From: UBA7803 sp041686955
GTDB taxonomy: Bacteria > Pseudomonadota > Gammaproteobacteria > Pseudomonadales > Azotimanducaceae
Length of the DNA stretch: 14,263 nt
Direction of reading: 5' to 3'
Assembly (NCBI GenBank): GCA_041686955.1
Contig: JAWLCV010000092.1
Location: 1-14,263, forward strand
Each line of letters starts with the position of its first letter. Position 1 is the stretch's first letter. Made by a program: the position numbers and the translations under genes. The notes beneath the pieces are model-generated. The model made no database searches, was not told the DNA's origin, and saw only the letters and a program-made list of their open reading frames with translations. Shown here piece after piece: positions 1 to 6,366 of this stretch.

Positions 1-1
1 G

Positions 2-250
2 GTAGCCTGCGTGGTGCCCCACGTCTCCGGGATGCCCATGGCACCATCCGCATTCGCGCGCGATCTGGGGGGCGATCCCCTGTTGATGCTGATGGCGCAG
101 AACGACAGTTTCTACACGGTGGATCAGGCGAATGCCCTTCTCGATGAGGTGCAGGGCATCAACAAGGAGATCCGGTTCTTCGACAGCGGACATTCGTTAC
201 CCGCCGAGTACACGACTCAGGCTGTCGAGTGGCTGAGGGCAGAGCTTTAA
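2..250 (+). CDS. Alpha/beta hydrolase, C-terminal fragment (5' end outside window)
   Basis: The frame is open from the left edge, so this is the last 82 codons of a longer gene. The fragment shows the end of an alpha/beta-hydrolase fold: a hydrophobic strand PLLMLMAQND ending in an Asp that would be the catalytic acid, a helix, the strand EIRFFDSGHS with the catalytic His, and a final amphipathic helix ending WLRAEL. The nucleophile serine would lie upstream of the window. The spacing fits dienelactone-hydrolase or serine-aminopeptidase type hydrolases, but the substrate cannot be told. A nested stem-loop starts 1 nt after the TAA stop, and 121 bp separate it from the next gene, so it may end its own transcript. 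The GTG and ATG codons inside the fragment are not needed as starts. Confidence 0.7.
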   Translation, partial: VACVVPHVSGMPMAPSAFARDLGGDPLLMLMAQNDSFYTVDQANALLDEVQGINKEIRFFDSGHSLPAEYTTQAVEWLRAEL

Positions 251-251
251 A

Positions 252-299
252 GCGAATGTCGTAGCTCCGCGCGACCACCGTGGTGCGCCCACACTTCGC
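252..299 (+). terminator. Nested imperfect stem-loop after the hydrolase stop
   Basis: The outer arms GCGAATGT (252-259) and ACACTTCGC (291-299) pair with one bulged C. Inside them GCGC(G)ACCA (269-277) pairs with TGGTGCGC (281-288) around a CCG loop. It begins 1 nt after the TAA stop. No T-tract follows, so intrinsic termination is uncertain; it may be a 3'-end hairpin or another RNA element. The rest of this gap holds only a second weak hairpin and the GFA ribosome binding site. Confidence 0.35.
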
Positions 300-324
300 G
301 TCGTATCATCGGCTGGCGCGACCA

Positions 325-349
325 CTGGGCGCTCCCTTTGTCGCCCCAG
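325..349 (+). other. Hairpin just upstream of the GFA ribosome binding site
   Basis: CTGGGCG (325-331) pairs with CGCCCCAG (342-349) with one bulged base around a 10-nt pyrimidine-rich loop. It ends 9 nt before the AGGAG at 359-363 that serves the ATG at 372. It could be a leader structure or chance pairing in GC-rich DNA. Confidence 0.2.
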
Positions 350-371
350 GGCATCCTCAGGAGACCACGCG

Positions 372-803
372 ATGACAGCCGGGACTCATACGGGAAGTTG
401 CTTCTGCGGCGCGGTGGAGATCGAGGTATCAGGTCCGCCGCTGGAGATGGGATACTGCCACTGCAACTCCTGCCGATCCTACTCGGGGGCGCCGGTGAGC
501 GCATTCATGTTGTGGCGATCCGACAGCGTCCGCATCACGCGAGGCGCCCACCTGGTAGGCCGGTTCAACAAGTCCGGCATGAGCGATCGTCAGCACTGCA
601 CCCGATGTGGCGGGCACCTGATGAATGCCCACCCCACGCTCGGTGTTACCGACGTCCGCGCCGGCGTGCTGCCGTCCATCGATTTTCGCCCGGAGGTACA
701 TCTGCACTACTCCGAGACCGTGCTTCCCATCAAAGACGGGCTTCCCAAGCTGAAGGATTTTCCTGCGGCGGCCGGGGGGTCAGGCGAGTCGATACCGGAG
801 TAG
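372..803 (+). CDS. GFA / CENP-V family zinc-binding enzyme (first copy)
   Basis: This 143-residue protein belongs to the glutathione-dependent formaldehyde-activating enzyme (GFA) superfamily. The seven expected cysteines are present: CFC at 10-12, CHCNSC at 29-34 and CTRC at 76-79. In family structures these bind one structural and one catalytic zinc. Characterised members join formaldehyde to glutathione, but most homologues have unknown substrates, so the family name should not be read as a proven reaction. The protein is cytosolic with no signal peptide. The ATG has an AGGAG (359-363) eight bases upstream. Its stop lies 8 nt before the phosphotransferase start, which suggests an operon with that gene and the flavin oxidoreductase. 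A second, diverged GFA gene lies at 9940-10356 on the other strand. Confidence 0.9.
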   Translation: MTAGTHTGSCFCGAVEIEVSGPPLEMGYCHCNSCRSYSGAPVSAFMLWRSDSVRITRGAHLVGRFNKSGMSDRQHCTRCGGHLMNAHPTLGVTDVRAGVLPSIDFRPEVHLHYSETVLPIKDGLPKLKDFPAAAGGSGESIPE

Positions 804-811
804 ATGACCGC

Positions 812-1885
812 ATGCCCGGAGCCGTTCCCACCCCCAGCACCATCGATCGTGACTGGCTGACGGCCTGCCTGCGCAACGCCGGCCACTCCGGCGTCGAGGT
901 GACGGAGTTCACCGCGCGCCGCATCGGCACCGGCCAGATCGGCCAGTGCATCCAGTTCGAGTTGGCCCTCGCCGGCGCCGGGCCGGAGGTGCCCCGCAGC
1001 CTGGTGGGAAAATTTCCCTCGGACGCCCCCGCGAGCCGGGAAACCGGGGTGGCGCTGCGCAACTACTACCGCGAGATCCAGTTCTACGCCACCCTCGCCC
1101 ACCGCCTGCCCATCGCCACCCCGCGCTGCTACTACGCCGAGATCATCGGGGAAGGGCCGGAGTTCGCCCTCCTCCTGGAGGACATGGGCCCGGCGCGGCC
1201 CGGCGACCAGCTCGCCGGCTGCACGCCGGCGGTGGCGCGCAGCGCCGTGCTGGAGCTGGTGAACCTGCAGGCGCCCACCTGGTGCGACGCTGCGCTGATG
1301 GAGCACGACTGGCTGTATCAGCCCGCGCCCGCCACCGACCTCCAGGCACTCTACGCCCAGATGCTGCCCGGCTTCGTCGATCGCTATGGCAACCGGCTCG
1401 CCGCCGACGAGGTGGCGATCCTCTCCCGAGTCGCCTCGGCGCCCGCCTGCCCGCTGTTCGCTCCCGTGGAATCACCCTTCTGCCTCGAGCACGTGGACTA
1501 CCGGCTCGACAACCTGCTGATCGACGAGGGCTCCGAGACGCCGCGAGTGACGGTGGTGGACTGGCAGAGCGTCAAGGTGGGGCGGCCTTTGAACGACGTT
1601 GCCTACTTCCTGGGCGCAGGTCTGGAGCCGGCCCAGCGCCGCGAGGTGGAGCGGGACATCGTGGCGGAATACCACCGCGCCCTCACCGAAGCGGGGATCC
1701 CGGGATTCGACTGGCCAACCTGCTGGGAAGCCTACCGGCAGAGCGCCTTCGCCGGCTTCGGCGTCACCGTCATCGCCTCCATGATCGTGGAGCAGACACC
1801 CCGAGGCGATGAGATGTTCCTGACCATGGCGCGGCGTCACGCCCGCCATGCGCTGGATCTCGGCGCCGACGAATTCTTACGTTGA
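812..1885 (+). CDS. APH-fold phosphotransferase (aminoglycoside/ecdysteroid-kinase-like)
   Basis: This 357-residue protein has the kinase-like fold of the APH / ecdysteroid-kinase / CHK group. Visible landmarks are a probable ATP-binding lysine in LVGKF (about 67), a glutamate in YREIQFY (about 88), a hinge-like LLLEDMG (120-126), the catalytic-loop motif HVDYRLDNLL (227-236, Brenner motif with D229 and N234) and the metal-binding VVDWQ (D250). The family transfers ATP phosphate to a hydroxyl of a small molecule; the substrate here is unknown. The frame is open back to 338, but that stretch crosses the GFA gene in another frame, so the ATG at 812 is chosen: GGAG at 797-800 lies upstream and the first residues match the usual N-terminus. 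The next gene starts 9 nt after the stop. Cytosolic; nothing suggests antibiotic resistance specifically. Confidence 0.88.
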   Translation: MPGAVPTPSTIDRDWLTACLRNAGHSGVEVTEFTARRIGTGQIGQCIQFELALAGAGPEVPRSLVGKFPSDAPASRETGVALRNYYREIQFYATLAHRLPIATPRCYYAEIIGEGPEFALLLEDMGPARPGDQLAGCTPAVARSAVLELVNLQAPTWCDAALMEHDWLYQPAPATDLQALYAQMLPGFVDRYGNRLAADEVAILSRVASAPACPLFAPVESPFCLEHVDYRLDNLLIDEGSETPRVTVVDWQSVKVGRPLNDVAYFLGAGLEPAQRREVERDIVAEYHRALTEAGIPGFDWPTCWEAYRQSAFAGFGVTVIASMIVEQTPRGDEMFLTMARRHARHALDLGADEFLR

Positions 1886-1894
1886 GGACCCGCC

Positions 1895-2992
1895 ATGACC
1901 GACTACCCCGACTACGTCTCGAAGTTCCCGGAGCTGGGTTTCTACGGACTGCCCGGCCACACCCGGCAACCGAGGGAGGTGCTCGACCAGGTGCGCGACG
2001 CCGAGGCCCTCGGCATCGGCAACGTGATGATCTCCGAACGCGCCGACTACAAGGAGATCGCGTCCATCTGCGGCGCCGTGGCGGCGGTGACCGAGCGAAT
2101 CTACATCGGCACCTCGGCCACCAACGGCAACACCCGGCACCCGGTCATCACCGCCTCCATGGGCAGCACGCTCCACGCGCTCTCCCGCGGCCGATTCGCG
2201 CTGGGACTGGCCAAGGGCGGCGGAGCCGCGCGCTGGCAGTTGTGGGATCTGCCGCCCAACGACTACGCGCGCACCGAGGAGCTCATCGGTCTGCTGCGCC
2301 GCCTGTGGAACGGCGAGACCATCGAGCGCCACGACGGCAAGCTCGGCCGCTTCGCCATGCTGAAGCTGGCCGAGTACGTGAAGGCGGACGTTCCGCTTCT
2401 CTACGTGGGCTTCGGCCCCCGCAGCCTCGAGCACGCGGGGCGGTTCTTCGACGGGGTGCACCTGCACACCTTCATGAGCGACGACTGCCTCGCGCGCTCC
2501 GTGGAGCGCATCCGCGCCGGCGAAACGGCTGCCGGGCGCCCGGCGGGAACCGTCAAGACCTGGTCGGTCCTGGCCACGCTGTGTGAACCCGACGAAGAAC
2601 GTTACCTGAAGGCGGTGGTCGGGCGCCTCGCCACCTACCTGCAGTTCCCCGGCTACGGCGACATGCTGGTGGCGGTCAACGGCTGGGATCCCGAGGTGCT
2701 GCAGCGGTTCCGCACCCACCCTGCCGTGACCTCCGTGGGCGGCTGGATCGACAGCATCGCCACCACGCAGCAGCTCGCTGCCATCGAGCCGCTGATCCCC
2801 CAGGAGTGGCGCCCGGCGGCCATCGGCTCGCCGGCGGATTGCGCCCGGCGCTGGGTGGATCAGTTCGAAGCCGGCGCGGACGGCATCATCATTCACGCCA
2901 GCACGCCGGAGCAGTTCGAGCCGGTGCTCTCGGCCTACGAGGCAATTCGACCGACCGAGCGGTTTACGGAGCGGACGAACCGGCCGGCGTGA
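1895..2992 (+). CDS. LLM-class (luciferase-like) flavin-dependent oxidoreductase
   Basis: This 365-residue protein looks like a full-length member of the bacterial-luciferase-like TIM-barrel family, which uses reduced FMN or F420. Supporting stretches are the N-terminal LGFYGLPGHTRQP, the helix DAEALGIGNVMISER, the strand RIYIGTSATN, the HPVITA segment followed by LSRGRFALGLAKGG, and the C-terminal barrel end GADGIIIHA. These follow the order seen in this family (for example MSMEG_2249-like and methylene-H4MPT-reductase-like proteins). Which flavin it uses cannot be told; in a proteobacterium FMN is the default guess. A GAGGA at 1884-1888, overlapping the upstream stop, gives a good ribosome binding site, so translational coupling with the phosphotransferase is likely. 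The gene converges on the ASCH gene with only 20 nt between stops. Role: probably oxidation or reduction in a catabolic or modification pathway. Confidence 0.9.
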   Translation: MTDYPDYVSKFPELGFYGLPGHTRQPREVLDQVRDAEALGIGNVMISERADYKEIASICGAVAAVTERIYIGTSATNGNTRHPVITASMGSTLHALSRGRFALGLAKGGGAARWQLWDLPPNDYARTEELIGLLRRLWNGETIERHDGKLGRFAMLKLAEYVKADVPLLYVGFGPRSLEHAGRFFDGVHLHTFMSDDCLARSVERIRAGETAAGRPAGTVKTWSVLATLCEPDEERYLKAVVGRLATYLQFPGYGDMLVAVNGWDPEVLQRFRTHPAVTSVGGWIDSIATTQQLAAIEPLIPQEWRPAAIGSPADCARRWVDQFEAGADGIIIHASTPEQFEPVLSAYEAIRPTERFTERTNRPA

Positions 2993-2997
2993 CGCTG

Positions 2998-3014
2998 AGC
3001 GGCGTGACGTCGCT
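2998..3014. terminator. Short hairpin between convergent genes
   Basis: AGCGGC (2998-3003) pairs with GTCGCT (3009-3014) with one G-T wobble around a GTGAC loop. It lies 5 nt after the oxidoreductase stop and runs into the stop codon of the opposing ASCH gene. No T-tract follows on either strand. A 10-bp direct repeat CGGCGTGACG (2985-2994 and 3000-3009) overlaps it. It is a weak candidate for a shared 3' end. Confidence 0.25.
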
Positions 3015-3429
3015 ACGGCTGCACCTTCTCGCCTTGACCGCTCTGGTAGTCGTAGACGAGCCGAAAACGTTCGCAAACCAGCATCATCTTCGGATCGAAC
3101 CCGCCGTTCCGCCGAAAGTATCGCTCGTGATCGCGCCGCCACCCGGCCAGATCATCGTTCTCCCCCTCAGCCAGGGCGAACGTTTCATCCACGTCGCAGA
3201 ACCGCTGCTGGAACACCTCCACGGTCTCGATAACCAACGCGGGAGTCCCGTCCCAGTTGAGGGCGGTATCGCGGCGGCCCACCATAGGCATCGCCTCGCC
3301 ATCGCCGCCGTAGTCACGCAAGGCGCCGCACGTGGCGGTCTTCTTGCCGGATCTCACCAAGGCGAGGAGCCGATCGCAGAGCTGCTGGTTGTCTCCGAAG
3401 GTGAACGTGGTGGAACCTGGATCTAACAT
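3013..3429 (-). CDS. ASCH domain protein (YhfF-like)
   Basis: This 138-residue protein is one ASCH domain, a PUA-like beta barrel thought to bind RNA or modified nucleosides; some relatives are nucleases or amidohydrolases. The ASCH signatures are GKKTATCGAL (29-37), the strand ALVIETVEVF (64-73), and the acidic-aromatic region AEGENDDLAGWRRDHERYF (87-105) followed by MMLVCERFRLVY (115-126). The length is normal for the stand-alone YhfF type. The ATG at 3427-3429 overlaps the end of the upstream ASCH-winged-helix gene by 7 nt, so the two are probably co-translated. Its target and activity cannot be read from the sequence. Confidence 0.85.
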   Translation of the reverse strand: MLDPGSTTFTFGDNQQLCDRLLALVRSGKKTATCGALRDYGGDGEAMPMVGRRDTALNWDGTPALVIETVEVFQQRFCDVDETFALAEGENDDLAGWRRDHERYFRRNGGFDPKMMLVCERFRLVYDYQSGQGEKVQP

Positions 3430-3893
3430 TCGCTGTGCGCCATTTCGAGGAATGCCCGTCCCCGGGGCGAAATTTCATAGCCGGTCTCGAGGCTCAGGGT
3501 CAAGCCGAGTCCCTTGAGCTTGCGCACGTCGCGCTTGAAGTCCTCGCGGGATCGGTCCAGCTCCTCTGCCAGATCGCCGGCGCGCAGACCGGGATTCGCG
3601 GCGATCAGGCTCAGGGTCTTCCGCGTCCACGGGCCCGCGGCGGCGCGCCGGTCCATGGCGTCCAGGCGCTTTGCCAGGTCGGCGAGCTCCGCATCGCTCA
3701 GCTCGTCGCGATACGGGAGCTCATCGGCGCCACGCTGACCCAGGTAACGGAAGTGGATGCGAATCACCTCGATCTCGCCCTCGCCCACGCGGTAGCGTCC
3801 GCCGACCCTCACGTGGGGGCGCCTCCAGATGCGCACGCTGCAGGTGATCTCTCCGCGCCGTATGGGTTCGTGAAAACGTCGCTGGAACATCAT
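3423..3893 (-). CDS. ASCH-like domain fused to a winged-helix domain (shortened form)
   Basis: With the ATG at 3891-3893 the product is 156 residues. Residues 1-45 (MMFQRRFHEPIRRGEIT..., then RIWRRPHVRVGGRYRVG) match the first strands of an ASCH/PUA-like domain. Residues 65-150 form a helical, winged-helix-like domain (WTRKTLSLIAANPG, then LDRSREDFKRDVRKLKGLG, SLETGYEISPRGRAFL) of a kind found at the C-terminus of larger ASCH proteins. From memory those relatives are about 200 residues or more and have a longer second half of the ASCH domain, including a DARxAGF-like segment; here GEIEV runs directly into IRIHFRYLG. This may be an in-frame deletion. The frame opens at a TTG at 3950, but the ATG-ATG pair at 3888-3893, preceded by GGGG, is the better start. 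Likely an RNA- or DNA-binding regulator; target unknown. Confidence 0.75.
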   Translation of the reverse strand: MMFQRRFHEPIRRGEITCSVRIWRRPHVRVGGRYRVGEGEIEVIRIHFRYLGQRGADELPYRDELSDAELADLAKRLDAMDRRAAAGPWTRKTLSLIAANPGLRAGDLAEELDRSREDFKRDVRKLKGLGLTLSLETGYEISPRGRAFLEMAHSEC

Positions 3894-3957
3894 GGTGGTC
3901 GCCCCGGCCGCTCGGAGGGTGAGCGGCCCGATTGTGCGACGACCGAGCAACCGAGCG

Positions 3958-3971
3958 CTACCGCCCGGTAG
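3958..3971 (-). terminator. Hairpin after the propeller lipoprotein stop
   Basis: Read on the minus strand, CTACC-GGGC-GGTAG starts 3 nt after the lipoprotein TGA, preceded by AAAA but followed by CGCTCGG rather than a T-tract. It may mark the 3' end of the lipoprotein transcript. It is also the only structure I see in the 81-bp gap before the ASCH-winged-helix gene. Confidence 0.3.
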
Positions 3972-3974
3972 TTT

Positions 3975-6254
3975 TCACTGATGCGTTCCGAGCGTGACGA
4001 TGGCGTTGGGCGCCGTCCCGGCGGGCACCGGCACGTCGATCTCCGCGAGCTGGCCGTCCTCCCCGATACTGAATTGAGAGATGGTGCCGTCAGCATAGTT
4101 GGCCGCGTAGACGAAGCGGCCTGAGACGTCCACCACCGCATCGCTCGGCGCGATGCCGGTGTTCACCTCCCCGGGAATCAACCTTATGAGCGAGCCCGAA
4201 TCGGAGACGCGAAACTGCCCGAGTGTGCTGCCGAGAATCTCCACCGCATAGGCGTAGTCGCCGAGCGGTGACAGCGCCACCGCAACGGGCTGGTCTGCGC
4301 CGACCCCGGCGTTAATCATGTGGGTCAGGCTGCCGTCGCTTTCGTCGATGTAGTACTGAACGATCTCGCCACTGCGGGACACGTAAAGATTTCGGCCGGA
4401 CGCATCGATGGTGACGTCCTCGAGGTTCACGCCCGGATTCACCGTTCCGAGCGATGCAAGCAGACCGTCTTTCCCGATCGCGAAGATCTCCAGCGTCTGG
4501 TTCGGGAACATGTCGTCGTTGACCACATAAAGGTACTTGCCCGAAGGATGGACGGCGAGCCCTTTCGGGCCGGCGCTCGCGGATGCCGCCTGGTCCAGCG
4601 AGTTCAGCACCCCGTTCGCATCGATGGTGAATATTCCCACACGATCGTGATTGTAATTGGTTATGTAGGCGAATCGCCCCGACGGGTGAACGGCCAGGGC
4701 ATGACCGGGCAGCAGTCCCGTGGAGGCAAAGCCGTTGTCGAGCAGCTCGCCGTTTTCCGACACGATGTACTGATAGATCCGGTAGTTGTTCTGATTGACG
4801 GCGTAGACGAAATTTCCCGTCGGATGCGCGGCGACGTAGTGCGCGCCCGGGGAGAGGTCGTTGTTGCCGGCATCCACCGTGGGAGATGCCATGGGGGTCA
4901 GCGCCCCGTCGTTACCGATTCCGTATTGAGAGACGGTCCCGCTGGCGAAATTGGCTGCGTACGCGAAGCGAGGCACCGGTTGCAAGGGTGCGCCGCCTGA
5001 AACGAGCCCAATCGCGTTCGGAGCCGGCCCGCCCGTGGGGATGAGTGCGGGCGCCAGCGGCGTCAGGCTGCCGTCGTCTCCGATCGCAAACAGGCTCACG
5101 GAATTGGATTCGAAGTTGTTGACGTACGCGAAGCTCGACGAGGGATCGATGACGATCCCGCGCGGGGTTCCTTCCGTCGCCACCGCGTCGCCCATGGCGT
5201 TCAACGCGCCGCTCTCGTCGATGCTGTACTGAGAGACGGTGTCCTCGGTGGCGTTGACGATGTATGCGTACTCCCCGGCGGGATCCACGGCCATGGCGAT
5301 GGGATAGCCGCCGGTGACGCCTCCGCCCACCACATCCAGCGTGCCGTCCTGAGCAATGGCATAGGTCCAGACGACGTCGCTGAACCCGCCCGCCACGTAG
5401 AGCCGGCTTCCCGAGGGATGAACCGCAAGCGCCTGGGCACCGCTCGGGGCAACATCGCTGTCGATGAGCGACAGCTCACCGTCGACGCCGACGCTGTACT
5501 GAGCGACAGTGTCATCCTGAGCACCGGTGACGTAGACGTAGTTTCCGGTCGGGTGAAAAGCGATGAACCAAGGCCCATCCGGACCGGCAACCGTGGGGTT
5601 CGCGAGGGCCGTCAGGGTACCATCCTCCCCCACGGCGTACTGGGAAATGCTGTCGGAGCCGTAGTTCAAGGCATACAGAAACTCACCCGACGGGTGGATG
5701 ACCGTGCCTTGGGGCGCAGTGCCCGCACTGACGGCCGGAGCCAGTTGCGACAGCGTACCGTCGGCCCCGATGCCGTACTGCGAGATGTTGTCCGTGCCGG
5801 CATTGGCGACGTAGACGTAGTCGTTCGAGGGATGGACCGCAATGCTGGCTGGATCGTTGCCCGTCGTCGCCTGTGCCACGAGCTCGAGCCGGCCGGAAGC
5901 CGAGTCGACGGCGTAGCTCGAGATGGTATCGTCCCAGTTCACCGTGAACACGTAACGGGCGAATGAGGGCTCGGGCTCGGGAGGCGGCTCCTCAGCCGGG
6001 GGCGGTTCGCCTTCGGCGGGAGGCTCCTCGGCAGGCGGGGGCTCCTCAGCGGGCGGGGGCTCCTCGGCAGGGGGCGGCTGATCCCCACCGCCCTGATCCG
6101 GCGGGTCGTTCGCCACGTCGTCGATGGCGTCATCGACCAGATTGTCGACGACCCGACTGCTCGATCCGCCACCGCCGCACCCGGCCAGTGTGATGCCGAA
6201 CGACAGCAGAATCGTGATGGCGCTCACACGCGCGAGGATCAATGCTGAGCTCAT
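3975..6254 (-). CDS. Lipoprotein with 14 lactonase-type beta-propeller repeats
   Basis: This 759-residue protein starts with a lipoprotein signal (hydrophobic 11-23, lipobox LAGC with the lipidated Cys at 26). Gly at +2 favours the outer membrane. A low-complexity stalk follows (27-97) with PPPAEE repeats. Residues 98-759 are 14 repeats of about 45-55 residues, each with the pattern YVYVAN...ISQYxIGxDGxLxxL...AVHPSG, as in the 7-bladed lactonase family (PF10282). Repeats 1-7 cover 98-429 and repeats 8-14 cover 430-759. Both sets end in a PNAI segment, so two complete propellers are likely. Known relatives include 6-phosphogluconolactonase, but stalked surface forms are more often of unknown or binding function. 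The ATG has GGGAG 7 nt upstream. It lies downstream of the cupin-kinase-regulator genes on the same strand. Confidence 0.9.
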   Translation of the reverse strand: MSSALILARVSAITILLSFGITLAGCGGGGSSSRVVDNLVDDAIDDVANDPPDQGGGDQPPPAEEPPPAEEPPPAEEPPAEGEPPPAEEPPPEPEPSFARYVFTVNWDDTISSYAVDSASGRLELVAQATTGNDPASIAVHPSNDYVYVANAGTDNISQYGIGADGTLSQLAPAVSAGTAPQGTVIHPSGEFLYALNYGSDSISQYAVGEDGTLTALANPTVAGPDGPWFIAFHPTGNYVYVTGAQDDTVAQYSVGVDGELSLIDSDVAPSGAQALAVHPSGSRLYVAGGFSDVVWTYAIAQDGTLDVVGGGVTGGYPIAMAVDPAGEYAYIVNATEDTVSQYSIDESGALNAMGDAVATEGTPRGIVIDPSSSFAYVNNFESNSVSLFAIGDDGSLTPLAPALIPTGGPAPNAIGLVSGGAPLQPVPRFAYAANFASGTVSQYGIGNDGALTPMASPTVDAGNNDLSPGAHYVAAHPTGNFVYAVNQNNYRIYQYIVSENGELLDNGFASTGLLPGHALAVHPSGRFAYITNYNHDRVGIFTIDANGVLNSLDQAASASAGPKGLAVHPSGKYLYVVNDDMFPNQTLEIFAIGKDGLLASLGTVNPGVNLEDVTIDASGRNLYVSRSGEIVQYYIDESDGSLTHMINAGVGADQPVAVALSPLGDYAYAVEILGSTLGQFRVSDSGSLIRLIPGEVNTGIAPSDAVVDVSGRFVYAANYADGTISQFSIGEDGQLAEIDVPVPAGTAPNAIVTLGTHQ
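5967..6077 (-). repeat. Tandem 18-bp repeats encoding the PPPAEE stalk
   Basis: Three consecutive PPPAEE units (residues 60-77 of the lipoprotein), a shortened PPAEGE, another PPPAEE and PPPEPEP are coded by near-identical 18-bp units (variants of GGCTCCTCGGCAGGCGGG on the plus strand). Such in-frame repeats can gain or lose units by slippage, changing stalk length without breaking the frame. The stalk probably holds the propellers away from the membrane. Confidence 0.85.
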
Positions 6255-6284
6255 GGTGGTTCTCCCGGACTACTTGCGCACACG

Positions 6285-6305
6285 GCCGACGCCTTCCGGC
6301 GCGGC
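6285..6305 (-). promoter_or_regulatory. GNRA-loop hairpin in the lipoprotein leader
   Basis: On the minus strand GCCGCGCC pairs with GGCG(T)CGGC around a GGAA loop: 8 bp with one bulged base. It lies about 30 nt upstream of the lipoprotein ATG and about 60 nt after the regulator stop. It may be a leader structure or part of the 3' end of the regulator transcript. No T-tract follows and I see no convincing promoter boxes in this 112-bp gap. Confidence 0.3.
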
Positions 6306-6350
6306 AACAAAGCGGCGCGGAGTCTGAGGGAGGAAACGGGGGAAAGGTAT

Positions 6351-6364
6351 CCCGCGTTCGCGGG
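6351..6364 (-). terminator. Perfect 14-bp palindrome after the response regulator stop
   Basis: CCCGCGAACGCGGG (minus strand) begins 2 nt after the TGA of the response regulator and can form a 5-6 bp GC hairpin. It is followed by ATACCTTTCCCCC, only weakly T-rich. It is a likely 3' end or attenuator between the two-component operon and the lipoprotein gene. Confidence 0.4.
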
Positions 6365-6366
6365 GG

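Noticed and set aside
338..811. N-terminal extension of the phosphotransferase frame back to 338
   Set aside because: It overlaps the well-supported GFA gene in another frame and the extra residues are Arg/His-rich and unlike any family. The ATG at 812 gives a normal-length protein.
946..1812. Overlapping 288-codon frame inside the phosphotransferase
   Set aside because: Arg/Pro/Ala-rich translation without motifs; a frame shadow of the real gene.
812..1885. Phosphotransferase as an aminoglycoside resistance gene
   Set aside because: The fold is shared but the motifs fit the broader small-molecule-kinase group, and the neighbours are metabolic enzymes, not resistance or mobile genes.
2985..3009. 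10-bp direct repeat CGGCGTGACG
   Set aside because: A single short pair at a gene end with no flanking mobile-element features; probably coincidence.
1877..3142. Long antisense open frame of 421 codons across the oxidoreductase gene
   Set aside because: The oxidoreductase on the plus strand has clear family motifs. The antisense product is Arg/Gly/His-rich with no recognisable domain, a usual shadow in GC-rich DNA.
3894..3950. TTG start of the ASCH-winged-helix gene at 3950
   Set aside because: The ATG pair at 3888-3893 matches the usual ASCH start (MMFQRRF) and has GGGG upstream. The extension resembles no relative.
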